Assembly (NCBI RefSeq): GCF_028640845.1
Contig: NC_080546.1
Span: 84,053,257 to 84,117,256, forward strand
Reading direction: 5' to 3'
Length of the DNA: 64,000 nucleotides
DNA from: Ahaetulla prasina
Lineage: Eukaryota > Chordata > Lepidosauria > Squamata > Colubridae
In this document: positions 22,256 to 32,374 of the stretch, piece by piece
Numbering within the stretch: the stretch's first letter is position 1
Layout of the letters: every line of letters starts with the position of its first letter
Notes under the pieces: generated by a model
What the model was told of the DNA's origin: nothing
The model's database searches: none
What the model saw: the letters and a program-made list of their open reading frames with translations, nothing else
Made by a program: the position numbers and the translations under genes

Positions 22256-22777
22256 TGTCGTGTCCCACTCCTCCGCTGACGGCTGGGTCCGGGAAATCCG
22301 AATCAGGCTTGCCTCTGCAGCTCTGCCCAAAGTCCTAGCAAAGTCCTCAGAGCAGGCAGGAGACCAGTAAGTGACTTCAGCAAGATAAGTTTGACTTTTG
22401 CCTGACTCAGAGACTGCCAGAAAGTAGCTCCTTTATATAGGCCATGGGGTGTGGCTCCATGACTCAGCACTCATTAAGGCCTGCCCCTCCCTTCCCTCTG
22501 TTGCCTCCGCCTCTCCAATCTTCTGATGCAAGGGTCACTCCAATCAGATGTTCTTGGGAGTAAACCCTCCTCAGGCTCACCTGCTGTGGATGAGGGGGAG
22601 GGGTCTAGCTGCTCCGTTTGCCTGGGCATGGAGTCAGGGCTGGGGCAGGGAGATGCTCCTTCTTCTGCAGTTTGTGGGGGCATGGAGCCAGGACTTGGGC
22701 CGGAAGGCATACATTCCTCAGTGTTGGGGAGCAGGTAAGAAGGCCCCGGCTGCTCTGAGGGCGGGCAAGACACAACA
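22256..22777. mobile_element. Solo LTR 1
   Basis: 522 bp, starts tgtcgtgtcccactcctccg and ends gcaagacacaaca, so the outer 9 bases form an inverted pair. It is flanked by the 5-bp duplication agttc (22251-22255, 22778-22782). No internal retroviral or gypsy coding sequence is attached. A minus-strand proline/serine-rich 99-codon frame lies inside but has no family match I recognise. Confidence 0.88.
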
Positions 22778-22795
22778 AGTTCAGAGAACCGGCAG

Positions 22796-23322
22796 TGTTG
22801 TGTCCCACTCCTCCGCTGACGGCCGGGTCAGGGAAATCTGAATCAGGTGTGCCTCTGCAGCTCTGCCAAAGTCCTAGCAAAGTCCTCAGGGCAGGCAGGA
22901 GACCAGAAAGTGACTTCAGCAAGATATGTTTAGACTTTGCCTGAGTCAGAGAATGCCAGAAAGCAGATCCTTTATATAGGCCATGGGGTGTGGCTCCATG
23001 ACTCAGCACTTATCCAGGCCTGCCCCTCCCTTCCTTCTGTTGCCTTCGCCTATCAAGTCTTCTGACGCGAGGGTCACTCCAGTCGGCAGCTGTTGGTAAT
23101 TGACCTCCCTCAGGCTCACATGCTGTGGAGGAGGGGAAGGGATCTAGTTGCTCTGTTTGCCTGGGCATGGAGCCAGAGCTGGGGGCTGGAGGTATTTCTT
23201 CCTCTTCAGCCTGTCTGGGCATGGAGCCAGGGCTGGGGCTGGGAGGCATACTAGAACATTCCTCCGTGTTCGGAAGCAGATAAGAAGACCCCGGCTGAGG
23301 TGAGATTGGACGAGACACAACA
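22796..23322. mobile_element. Solo LTR 2, same family and orientation
   Basis: 527 bp, starts tgttgtgtcccactcctccg and ends cgagacacaaca, with its own 5-bp duplication ggcag (22791-22795, 23323-23327). Clearly related to solo LTR 1 but with numerous substitutions and small indels. The different flanking duplications mean a separate integration, not one provirus. Confidence 0.88.
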
Positions 23323-23580
23323 GGCAGTGGAAATTTTGAGTAGTTCAGAGAACCAGCAAATACCACCTCGGGCTGGCCCCAGAGTGGGGTGGGAATGGGC
23401 CAGCCCGAGGTGGTATCCTTCCCCTGGAGTAGGGTGGGAATGGAGATTTTGCAGTATCCTTTTCCTGCCATGCCCACCAAGCCACACCCACAGAACCGGT
23501 AGTAAAAAAAAAAATGAATTTCAGCACTGGAGTGAAGAAAGACAATGTTTATAGTAAGCAATAGTGTTTTATTTCTAGAG

Positions 23581-23850
23581 GGCCTCTGGTGGCTCAGACT
23601 GCTAAGACAGTCTGTTATTAACAGCAGCTGCTTGCAATTACTGCAGGTTCAAGTCCCACCAGGCCCAAGGTTGACTCAGCCTTCCATCCTTTATAAGGTA
23701 AGTAAAATGAGGACCCAGATTGTTGGGGGCAATAAAAGTTGACTTTGTATACAATATACAAATGGATGAAGACTATTGCTTAACATAGTGTAAGCCGCCC
23801 TGAGTCTTCGGAGAAGGGCGGGATATAAATGCAAATAAAAAAAAAAAGAT
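23581..23850 (+). mobile_element. tRNA-derived SINE, type B
   Basis: Head ggtggctcagactgctaag (A box) and caggttcaagtcccacc (B box), body with ggttgactcagccttccatc, and tail taagccgccctgagtcttcg then gagaagggcgggatataaat, ending in an A-run. Full length, about 270 bp. Its tail resembles that of the L2-like LINE at 40030. Confidence 0.88.
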
Positions 23851-24273
23851 ACATCATTGACATTCATTAGGTTGTTTAGGAGTGACTGTAGTCTTACAAG
23901 CTGTGGATCTGTTCCCTTCATTTGCCTGTTACTTTATACAACCCCAGTTGATTCCCTGTCCAAGAAAATAAGTCATCTAAACTTTAGTGGGTCAAAATAA
24001 GTAGAAGCAAGAACAGTCTAAAGAAGTCTTAGAAAGTAGCAGCCTCCCTTGACTCAGAAGCTAATCTGAGTCAGTCCTGTTAGAACTTGCATCAGAATCA
24101 ACAGTGAATACCGGTGCTATAAGTTAGTCTGAAAACTGAAGTACATCAATTCTGTCAAAAACAATGGAAAGCCATTTCTATAACAGTGGGAAGTATATAG
24201 CATGGTTGTCTTTAGGGCATAACAAGGATTCAAATTAGACTGGGGGATATTTTACTCTTTACTATTTCTAAAA
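23851..24273. other. No recognised feature
   Basis: Average-composition sequence between two SINEs; no frame or repeat of note. Confidence 0.5.
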
Positions 24274-24600
24274 GGACGGAATGATGGCTCAGCAGTTAAA
24301 GGTACTACTAGAAAGTTGATTTGAGGGTTTGAGACCCAGCGCCGTGTGATGGAGTGGGCTGCCATTACTTGCCCTACCTCCTGCCCATCTAGCAGTTTGA
24401 AAGCATGCAAATGCAATTAGATAAATAGGTACCACTTTGTTGGATGATAACAGCATTCCATGCATCCTGGCATATAATCATGCTGGTCACATGACCACAC
24501 AAGCATATTTGGACAATGCTGGCTCCCTCGGCTAAGAAACAGAGATGAGCACTGCCTCCTAGAGTCGGACATGACAGAACAGGGGAAACCTTTACCTTTG
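24274..24600 (+). mobile_element. tRNA-derived SINE, type C
   Basis: Head gatggctcagcagttaaagg, body with cagtttgaaagcatgcaaat, then ggtcacatgaccacacaagc, ctcggctaagaaacagagat and cctagagtcggacatgac, ending ggggaaacctttacctttgc. About 330 bp; other copies at 30509, 32780 and 39617 (inverted). Confidence 0.82.
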
Positions 24601-24851
24601 CTTATTTCTGAAAGAATCATAGGCTGAGTGCCTTCACATCAGGCTATATAAGTCCTGGTCCTATGTTGTTTGTGCGCAAAATTGTTAGAATTGGCTTTTC
24701 CACTTCTGTACCCGTATGGAATTTTTCAGTAAAGTTATACCCTTGGTAAAAAGATGCCCCAGGATTCTCCTTTGCTGTTTCAACCAGTGGGGCAGTTGAC
24801 AGATATAATGAAATAATGGCATGGTTTCAATGCCGCCTGAACTACAGTATT

Positions 24852-25060
24852 AGTGTAGTACTGCAGGCTACATCAGCTGACTGCTAGGTGCAGTTCAGCA
24901 AATTGAATCTCACTGGCTCAAGGTTGACTCAGCCTTCCATCTTTCCAAGGTGGGTAAAATGAGGACCCAGATTTTTGGGGGCAAAAACTCTGTAAACCAC
25001 TTAGAGAGGGCTGTGAAAGCACTATGAAGTGGTATATAAGTCTAAGTGTTATTGCTAGTC
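24852..25060 (+). mobile_element. tRNA-derived SINE, type A
   Basis: Starts in the head at tgtagtactgcaggctac and continues through caaggttgactcagccttcc to the tail tataagtctaagtgttattg. A (CTTC)n array begins immediately after the tail. Confidence 0.82.
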
Positions 25061-25149
25061 CTTCCTTCCTTCCTTTCTTCCTCCTTCCTTCCTTCCTTCC
25101 TTCCTTCCTTCCTTCCTTCTTCCTTCCTCCCTCCCTCCCTCCCTCCCTC
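25061..25149. repeat. (CTTC)n / (CCCT)n microsatellite
   Basis: About 90 pyrimidine bases, CTTC units shading into CCTC. Lies exactly between two type A SINEs. Confidence 0.95.
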
Positions 25150-25368
25150 AGTGGTTAGAATGCAGCAGTGAAAGCTAACTCTGCCTACACCTAGCAGTTC
25201 AATTCTGACTGGCTCAAGGTTGACTCAGCCTTCCATCCTGCCGAGGTGGGTAAAATGAGGACCCATACTCATTGGGGGCAATAGGCTGACTCTGTAAACC
25301 GTTTAGGGAGGACCGTAAAAGCACTATAAAGCGGTATATAAGTCTAAGTGCTATTGCTGTTGCTATTA
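25150..25368 (+). mobile_element. tRNA-derived SINE, type A
   Basis: Begins cagtggttagaatgcag, with B-box-like agcagttcaattctgact, body ggttgactcagccttccatc and tail aagcggtatataagtctaag. Nearly complete. Confidence 0.85.
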
Positions 25369-25379
25369 GGTCAGCAGAA

Positions 25380-25655
25380 TCCCTCCCGTGGTGGCTCAGG
25401 CTGTAAGGAGCCTGTTATTAAAACACAGTAGCCTGCAATTACTGCAGGTTCAAGCCCCACCAGGCCCAAGGTTGACTCAGCCTTCCATCCTTTATAAGGT
25501 AGGTAAAATGAGGACCCAGATTGTTGGGGGGGCAATAAGTTGACTTTGTAAATATACAAATAGAATGAGACTATTGCCTTACACATTGTAAGCCGCCCTG
25601 AGTCTTCAGAGAAAGGCGGGATATAAATGTAAATAAATAAATAAATAAATAAAAA
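25380..25655 (+). mobile_element. tRNA-derived SINE, type B
   Basis: Head ccgtggtggctcaggctgta, B box caggttcaagccccacc, tail gtaagccgccctgagtcttc followed by an (AAAT)n run. Fourth SINE in under 1.4 kb. Confidence 0.88.
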
Positions 25656-26072
25656 AGATAGGGGCTGGTTTTAATAAGCAGCAGAATGTAGCAAGGTTGT
25701 ACAAGCAACCAAGCCATCTTTACAAAGGATTACAAGAAAATTTCACAGGACCAATGAGATAAAATAAGAATTAGTGCTGACAAAGTGTTTGCTCGGAATC
25801 ATGAAAATTTAGGACGGGTGATAAAGCAAAAACTATAAATCCAATAGTCAGTGATTATCTTAGAAGCTGTGCTAAAAATGCCTTTTCTAACAAATGGCAG
25901 TGCCTGTCTCTGTTCTTTTCCAGCACTCTAGACCACCGAAGTAGCTATGAAATGTTTATATATATATATATATAATGAAAAGTACAGTTTTACAGTTAAG
26001 ACGAAGCAAGGCTGACGTATTTTGTTTTGTTTAGGATTGGATTCTAAAACAAATTCATGATATATGCCGCTA
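25656..26072. other. No recognised feature apart from a short (AT)n
   Basis: (TA)n of about 18 bases at 25956-25973. Nothing else. Confidence 0.5.
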
Positions 26073-26627
26073 ATGGCGAATCTTTTCGGCCCCGAGTGCC
26101 CAAACCGGAACATGTGTGCATGTGTGTGTGCCAGAGTGCCGAAAACCCAAAGACCAGCTGGCTGGCACACGCATCTCTGTTTTTTGGCCATTTTGGGGGG
26201 CTGCTTTCAGACTGTTTTTCAGGCCATTTTCAGGCTGTTTTTCAGGCCATTTTCAGGCTGTTTTTCAGGTCATTTTCAGGATACTTTTCAGGCTATTTTC
26301 AGACCGTTTTTCAGGCCAAAAATGCCCCCAAAACTGCCCGAAAAACGACCTAAAAACTGGTCTGAAAACAACCCAAAACCCAACCAAAAAACACTCCATT
26401 TTTCACCAGCTGGTCTTCTGGTTTCCTGGTTTTTTGGCCATTTGGGGGCATTTTTTGGGCTGTTTTTCGGTGCTCCGATGCCTGAAAAAACCAGCTGCCC
26501 AGCGTGCACAAAAAACGGCCAAAAACCAGGAGACCAGAAGAACAGCTGGCGATGGTGCGCGTGCCCATAGAGAGGGCTCTGCGTGCCACCTCTGGCACAC
26601 GTGCCAAAGGTTCGACATCACATATAT
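26073..26627. mobile_element. hAT-like element, window family f6
   Basis: Left end ctaatggcgaatcttttcgg; right end ggcacacgtgccaaaggttc then gacatcac. The ends are inverted with several mismatches and the 8-bp duplication is not recognisable, so it is old. The interior has degenerate tandem ggccattttcaggctgtttt units (about 26208-26320). A 3' fragment of the family is at 37781. Frames of 168 and 198 codons across it are low-complexity. Confidence 0.6.
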
Positions 26628-26811
26628 ATATCATGCACAAAAAGCACAATTAATATTGTCGCAGGAAAATCTATTTAGCAGAAATTCTACAGCAGGTCTA
26701 TGTGCCATATAAATATTTTTATGGATGCAGGGAGACCTAATATCCAAAGATTGTTCTGGTTAATTATTGGAGTATGTGCATGTGTGGGGCATGGGTGGGG
26801 GGGTATGTGTA

Positions 26812-27201
26812 AAGTGACCAGATTTCAGTGATGGCAAAGCGGGACACCATTGATGGGGGGGAGGGGAGGGCTGCACATGCGCGCCGAGTCTCGCCACCTG
26901 GCTGAAGGAGGAGGAGCGGCTGCTGCTTCTCGACTCTTCCAGGCAGGCTCGGCTCTTCTCTCGGTTCTTCCAGGTAGCGGGCGATCTCGCCCCCGCTTCT
27001 CCGCCACTCCCCCTTTTCCGCCACTCCCCCTTTTCCGCCACTCCCCCTTCTCCGCCTCCTCCTCCTCCTCCTGCGTTGCCACCTCCCATTTTCAGACTGG
27101 GAGTGAAAAAAAAATCGGGACTTTTTTGAAATGCCGCGGTACGTGGGACAAATTATTAAAAAGTGGGACTGTCCCGCCAAAAGCGGGATGTCTGGTCACT
27201 A
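26812..27201. mobile_element. TA-flanked MITE, agtgaccaga family
   Basis: Left end aagtgaccagatttcagtga and right end gggatgtctggtcacta between TA dinucleotides (26810-26811, 27202-27203). A GC-rich centre holds ccgccactcccccttttc units. The 52848 element is a second copy in opposite orientation. Non-coding; arginine-rich minus frames are composition artefacts. Confidence 0.75.
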
Positions 27202-27485
27202 TAGGTATCTACCTTCGAGTCAGTTTTTGACTCCTGGCGATTGCTTGGACTGCAGTTTTCTTGGCAAGGCTTTTGAGGTGTGGTTTACCATTGCCTTCTT
27301 CCCAGGGCTGAAAGAAAGGGACTGGCCCAAGGTCACCCAGTTGGCTTTATGCCTAAGAATTCCACAATTTCCTGTTTTCTAGCCTGATGCTTTAATTATA
27401 AGAGCAGCTTTGCTCTTTCTGTTCAATTCATCTCCCCAATAATTCCAATAAAGCACTACCAGCATATAGCTAATACTTCAATTTA

Positions 27486-27980
27486 CCATATTTCTCAGAG
27501 TATAATACACTCCGGAGTATAAGATGCAGCTTAGTTTTTAGAGAGGAAAACACACACAAAAAATCTGCCTCTGCCTACCAGGTATTCATCTGGCTAGCGT
27601 CCTTAGCCTGGTCAGCTTCAGCACATTAGTTTGCTGGTTGTGAGCACATGCTCACAGTTGGGGCTGATTAGCAGCTTCAAAAGCGCAGCTGATCATCGGA
27701 GGGAGCTCCAGTGAGTAAAGCAGGCGAAGCACAGAAGTGGTAAGACAAGACAGCAGCAGTTCCAGGTTGCCATTTTGGGCTCTGGGGCCTTGCATTTTCA
27801 GCCACCAAATGCTCCGTTTGAGAGCCGTTCAAGGCTGCAGGGATTGCCAAAGCACATCACTGTTGATCGCTGCCCGAAAATATGATGCGCAGAGGCCAAA
27901 AATGGGGTGTGTGGAGGCCTAAAGCACGATGCGCAGAGGCTAAAAACGTGATGCGCGGATATTCCCCGAAGAATATCGAC
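27486..27980. mobile_element. Second copy of the gagtataagac MITE
   Basis: Left end ccatatttctcagagtataa followed by ccggagtataagatgcagct matches the 5349 element; the right end is decayed near ggatattccccgaagaatat. TA flanks at 27484-27485 and about 27981-27982. The middle differs from the 5349 copy, including three tgatgcgcagagg-type units near 27880-27955. Confidence 0.6.
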
Positions 27981-27984
27981 TAAC

Positions 27985-28083
27985 ACAATAACATAGTTAG
28001 ATGGGACCGTGGAGGTCTTCTAGTCCTACCACTTACAGGAAACCCCATAGCATTTCAGATATATGGTAGTCCGGTCTCTTCTT
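27985..28083 (-). mobile_element. CR1 3' end scrap
   Basis: The inverted CR1 3' UTR words ggaggtcttctagtcc and catttcagatatatggtag are recognisable with several changes. About 100 bases only. Confidence 0.7.
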
Positions 28084-28383
28084 GATGGACATTAATGGAA
28101 TGCAGACAGATGAGAGTTCCTGGAGACACGGATTCATAATCTGTTCGATTTGGTGGCTCATTGTTTGGTCCACCTTCATCCATGGAACCTCTCCGGTTGA
28201 TTTTAATCCAATCATTATTTTCTTGTCTAACTTATCCCATATGAGAATCGAGGGCAAAACATTGGGAGGACGGAATATTGTCCATGTCAGTTTGAACTGG
28301 ATGTAGAAAACAAAAAAGCATTGTCCATTATCACCCCAATCAAGCAAAGTTTCAAAGTCCAGCTAGACACCTCATGTATTGTA
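28084..28383. other. No recognised feature
   Basis: A 74-codon frame at 28082-28306 has no motif. Confidence 0.5.
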
Positions 28384-28480
28384 TGGTGGACAACTATGGC
28401 CTCTTTATGACTTTTGTGGCTTGCTCAGGAATTCAGGGAGTTGGAGTCCACAGATCATAAAAGGGCCATAGCTGCCCACA
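28384..28480. mobile_element. 97-bp TA-flanked palindromic MITE
   Basis: Left tggtggacaactatggcctc and right ggccatagctgcccaca are inverted repeats between TA dinucleotides (28382-28383, 28481-28482). Inner arms also pair (ttatgacttttgtgg with ccacagatcataa). A tiny hairpin element. Confidence 0.65.
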
Positions 28481-28945
28481 TATCCATGTTATGTTGTCAA
28501 AAATACAGAAGGAAATGCCGAGGACTTCTTTTCTGGAGGCCACTTTGAGCTTCTGATCCAAAGGTGAGATATACATCTAATAAACAAGCCAACGAATAAT
28601 AAATTCCTTGGGTTTCGGAAGCCAGAATTCCTCCTGATTTCTTCTAATTGTGGAATTGAGACTTCGAAAGCATTATCTCCCTTTGCAAAGTGTATTTCTT
28701 CCAGGCAGCATTGTACTTACACGTGGGTTTCATGATGCAAGTTGAGAATTGTCCTTCTCCAGCTTTGCGGTTCCACGAAAAGGCCTTTGTACCATCCTTT
28801 CAACAATTCACCTGGATGAACAGATCTTGCCTGTGGGCAAGCATTATTTGTGTGCTTCTGCTTCCGAGCCACTTTACATTCACATGTGTTTTCTTACTGA
28901 GATAGCATAGGATTGCATTGTCACAAGTTTATACCACACCGAAGA
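28481..28945. other. No recognised feature
   Basis: Unique-looking; a 71-codon frame at 28690-28905 has no motif. Confidence 0.5.
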
Positions 28946-29400
28946 TGCTAGACCAGGGGTGTCAAACTTAAGGACCACAGGTCAGATCCAGCCCACGAGG
29001 TGCTTAGATCTGGCTGTCCTGGAAACAGCAAAAAACTGGCCCATGGTCCTCTACCAGCAAAAATGGAGCCCAAGAAGGCCCCATTTTTGGCCATGACAGC
29101 CTCCTCCAGCCCTCTGCCAGCAAAAATATAGGTTGGAGGGGCCACACACAGCCCCCCAAGCTCCGTTTTTTGCTGGCAGAGGGTTAGGAAAACAAACTAA
29201 AAACCAAACAAAAGGAGAAATGTTTCCCCTTTGGCATCTGAGCATGCATGAAGGGACAGGAAAGGAGAAAGGGAAAGTAGAAAGACAAAGAAAAAAAAAA
29301 GGAAGGATGGGAAGAGAGCGAGGAAAAAATAAGGAAAGAGGGGAAGGAAGAAGAAAGGAGAATGAAGAGGGAAGGAAAAAGAAGAAAAGGAAGAAAGGAG

Positions 29401-29668
29401 GGACCTCCTTGTGGCTCAACAGGCTAATGCAGTCTGTTATTAACACAGCTGCCTGCAATTACAATTACTGCAGGCTCGAGTCCCACCAGGCCCAAGGTTG
29501 ACTCAGCCTTCCATCCTTTATAAGGTAGGTAAAATGAGGACCCAGATTGTTGGGGGGGCAATAAGTTGACTTTATATATAATATACAAATGGATGAGACT
29601 ATTGCCTTATACAATGTAAGCCGCCCTGAGTCTTTGGAGAAGGGCGGGATATAAATTCAAATTTAAAA
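29401..29668 (+). mobile_element. tRNA-derived SINE, type B, nested in hAT f4
   Basis: Head cttgtggctcaacaggctaa, B-box region gcaggctcgagtcccacc, tail aagccgccctgagtctttgg. Ends in an A-rich run that adjoins (GGAA)n. Confidence 0.87.
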
Positions 29669-29677
29669 AAAACGGGA

Positions 29678-29724
29678 AGGAAAGAAGGAAGGAAGGAAGG
29701 AAGGAAGGAAGGAAGGAAGGAAGG
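29678..29724. repeat. (GGAA)n microsatellite
   Basis: About 11 GGAA units. The homologous place in the 17265 element also holds GGAA, so the array is an old feature of the f4 interior, now split by the SINE. Confidence 0.93.
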
Positions 29725-29863
29725 AGATCAAAATGAGAGTGAGGAAGGGTCTCAGGGAAGTCCTGGCTTAGCACTTGGCCACCACAGGTGCCCCCGACAT
29801 AAGTGATGTCAAGCTGGCCATGCCTACTATGGCCACACCCACCATGGCCCCCTGAGGTCAAAT

Positions 29864-30000
29864 CAGTGGTGGGATTCAGCCAGTTCGCACCACTTCGGGA
29901 GAACCGGTTGTTAACATTCTGAGCAATTTGGCAAACTGGTTGTTGGAAGAAATCATTAGGGCAGAGAACCGGTTGTTAAATTACTTGAATCCCACCACTG
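29864..30000 (+). mobile_element. 137-bp hAT MITE, family f3, nested
   Basis: Perfect 15-bp inverted termini (cagtggtgggattca and its complement) and a perfect 8-bp duplication ggtcaaat (29856-29863, 30001-30008). Two internal accggttgttaa blocks. Inserted in the f4 element after that had settled. Confidence 0.95.
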
Positions 30001-30061
30001 GGTCAAATACACCCCTGATGTGACCCTCAATGAAATTTAGTTTGACACCCCTGTGCTAGAC

Positions 30062-30508
30062 TGTACATCCCCTTTCCTGTTACTAAAATCTGAAACATTT
30101 GAATTTTAGGACACGTTCCAAAATGATCTCTTGATGATAGAGGCATTTGGCTCCCATCATAAGCAAGTCTGCCAATGAGATTCATTTGACTGATCTTTTA
30201 ATTGATATCCCTTCTTGCTTTCAAGGGTTGCATGTCTTCCCCAGAGCAATGGGAATGTACCTGAGAGATCTAGCAGGGATTTGGGAGTCTTTCAAGTGTG
30301 TGTCAGTGCTCAAATGCTAAAAAAAAAATAATTAAAAAAAAATTGTTATCATCTTGACACATAATTCTGTCCTAGAAATCTCTAATTCTGCTCACAAAAG
30401 CATTCCTCTCCCTTTCCTTTTCCATTTAGCCCGCTTCTGTCCCTTTGTAGGTAAAAAAAACCAAAAACAAATATTATTTTAAGAACTCTAATGTTATTTT
30501 TTAATTGG
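30062..30508. other. No recognised feature
   Basis: A-runs near 30319-30342 only. Confidence 0.5.
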
Positions 30509-30860
30509 GACACAGTGCCTTAGTGGCTAAGATGCTGAGCTTGTCAATCGAAAGGTGTGCAGCTCAGCGGTTCGAATCCCTAGTGCTGCCGCGTAATGGA
30601 GTGAGCTCCCGTTACTTGTCCCAGCTTCTGCCAACCTAGCAGTTCGAAAGCATGTAAAAAAATCAAGTAGAAAAATAGGGACCACCTTTGGTGGGAAGGT
30701 CACAGCGTTCTGTGTGCCTTTGGCGTTGAGTCATGCCGGCCACATGACCACGGAGACGTCTTCGGACAGTGCTGGCTCTTCGGCTTAGAAACGGAGATGA
30801 GCACCGCCTCCTAGAGTCGGGAACGACTAGCACATACATGCAAGGGGAACTTTTACCTTA
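30509..30860 (+). mobile_element. tRNA-derived SINE, type C, best-preserved copy
   Basis: gggacacagtgccttagtgg head, a canonical B box in cagcggttcgaatccctag, body agcagttcgaaagcatgtaa, ggccacatgaccacggagac, tagagtcgggaacgacta, and tail ggggaacttttacctta. The intact box spacing makes this the best reference for type C. Confidence 0.87.
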
Positions 30861-31419
30861 TAGATCTGTCCTAGAGGCTTTAACACTGCCAAAAGACAAG
30901 GTGGAACTCTTACATATCTCTCCCTTGAATTTTATTTTATTTTCTTTATTTATTTAAAAAAAATCTTTTGAAAGATAGTTTGAACGAGACAATTCTGGCT
31001 AGGCCTCTTATAATTGCATTTTGGAAGTCTTTGTTGGATCCACCTCCAGCCTGGAGTTCCAAAACTAGAAAAACAAAAGAAAATTAGTGATGCTGGCTCC
31101 TTTTAAGACTGGGAGTGCTTAAATAGGTGTGGCACCCTCTTTCTGTAGTCATGGAAAAAAGGAGGGGGGGTTGCGTGTGTGTGAGTGAGTCAAACAAGGA
31201 GAGCATCTGTTCGCAGACGCGCTTTTGCAGTCATGCTGAAACAGGTGTAGGAAGAAAGGAAGGAATGTATGGAGGTCTTTAAAAGCTTCCTTCTTGAAGA
31301 CAATGTTCTGTTGTGGGTTTTTTTTTAATCATTTCAAATTAAGATCAGATAAGATAACCTTTCATTGTCATTTTTTTCTGTGAACACTCTAGCACACATT
31401 TAAAAAATGAAAATTCTGA

Positions 31420-31421
<2 letters not shown>
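30861..31421. other. No recognised feature
   Basis: Short AT and TTTA runs near 30935-30970. No motif-bearing frame. Confidence 0.5.
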
Positions 31422-31450
<29 letters not shown>

Positions 31451-31700
31451 CTTCTTCTTCTTCTTCTCCTTCTTCTCCCTCTTCTCCCTCTTCCCCTTCT
31501 TCTTCTTCTTCTTCTTCTTCTTCTTCTTCTTCTTCTTCTTCTTCTTCTTCTTCTTCTTCTTTTTCTCCTTCTCCTTCTTCTCCTTCTTCTTCTTCTTCTC
31601 CCTCTTCTCCCTCTCCTTCTTCTCCCTCTTTCCCATCTTCTCCCTCTTCCCCTTCTTCTTTTTCTTCTTCTCCCTCTTCTCCTTCTTCCCCATCTTTTTT
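31422..31700. repeat. (TTC)n array, about 280 bp
   Basis: Pyrimidine on the plus strand: TTC with interspersed TCC and CTC, ending near ccccatcttttttttaaat. On the minus strand it is a (GAA)n array directly following the 3' tail of a LINE. Confidence 0.96.
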
Positions 31701-31872
31701 TTAAATTTCATTTTATTTATACACAAACATTGTCATAAGTAAAAAAAACATATCATGAAGAAAATATATATATATAAGTAAAGAATATGCATTAGCTATA
31801 TTAATTTGATATAATAAAGGGAACAATAGGACAGGAACGGTAGGCACTTTTGTGCTCTTATGCACGCCCCTT
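31701..31872 (-). mobile_element. 3' end of the unassigned LINE, second copy
   Basis: On the minus strand it reads gcataagagcacaaaagtgc then ctaccgttcctgtcctattg and ends ataaataaaatgaaat. It matches 1029-1205. Purine-rich arrays flank it on both sides. Confidence 0.65.
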
Positions 31873-32118
31873 CTTCTTCTCCCTCTTCTCCCTCTTCCCC
31901 ATCTTCTCCTTCCCACCTCCCCACCTCCTCCTCCTCCTCCACCACCACCACCACCTCCTCCTCCTCCTCCTCTTCCTCCTCCTCCTCCTCCTCCTCCTCC
32001 TCCTCCTCCTCCTCCTCCTCCTCTCCTTCTCCTTCTCCTCCTTCTCCTTCTCCTCCTACTTCTTCTTCTTCCTCCTCCTCCTCCTCCTCCTCCTCCTCCT
32101 CCTCCTCCTCCTCCTCCT
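31873..32118. repeat. (CCT)n array, about 245 bp
   Basis: CTC/CCT trinucleotides with CAC interruptions near 31940 and CTT near 32060-32070. Poly-P, poly-L and poly-S frames on plus and poly-G/R on minus are all artefacts. Confidence 0.97.
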
Positions 32119-32343
32119 GTTTTTTCAGGTTTTTCTAACTGGTTTTTCATTGTAACTGTGCTTGTGTGTGTATAACTGGATGGATACTCCATATGGCTGC
32201 AGCCATATTTCATTAGAAATGCAAGAATTATAATTATAGCATGTAAGGAACATTTTATTGGAAGCGTCCTGTATATTTTACTCAAAGAATCTTCTTCCTG
32301 GACTGCAGTAGGACTTCTGTTCTCAATAAATGGCTGTTTATCT

Positions 32344-32374
32344 ATATATCCTCTCTCTCTCTCTCTCTCTCTCT
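32344..32374. repeat. (CT)n microsatellite
   Basis: About 14 CT units following ctatatatcc. Confidence 0.95.

Larger units (their letters stand above)
22190..23529 (-). mobile_element. hAT MITE family f1 split by two solo LTRs
   Basis: The f1 sequence runs from cagggatgaaatccagcagg to 22255, continues briefly at 22778-22795, then resumes at 23323 and ends gaatttcagcactg. Removing the two LTRs and one copy of each 5-bp duplication gives an element of normal f1 structure. The outer flanks gtatggag and gagtgaag match at only 5 of 8, so this is an old insertion. Within the last part an inverted block (gccagcccgaggtggtatcc) suggests a further rearrangement. Confidence 0.85.
28954..30053 (+). mobile_element. 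Composite hAT element, family f4, 1,100 bp
   Basis: Starts caggggtgtcaaacttaa and ends agtttgacacccctg, with a perfect 8-bp duplication tgctagac (28946-28953, 30054-30061). The termini are inverted for about 15 bases. The interior includes ctgccagcaaaaat blocks, purine-rich sequence, a nested SINE, a (GGAA)n array and a nested 137-bp hAT. No transposase frame is visible, so it was mobilised in trans. Confidence 0.92.

Noticed and set aside
22256..23322. A single provirus with paired LTRs
   Set aside because: Only 18 bp of hAT sequence separates them and each has its own 5-bp duplication, so they are separate solo LTRs.
22474..23561. Proline/serine-rich minus-strand frames (99 and 183 codons) as a gene
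   Set aside because: They lie mostly inside two solo LTRs and run into the host MITE; the two LTR copies keep different frames.
26056..26712. Frames of 168 and 198 codons (FSGHFQ-like repeats)
   Set aside because: Degenerate tandem repeat inside a hAT-like element; phenylalanine and glycine repeats follow from the ttttcaggccat unit.
30509..30860. Functional tRNA gene
   Set aside because: A and B box-like motifs exist, but the cloverleaf is not maintained and the sequence continues as a multicopy SINE body.
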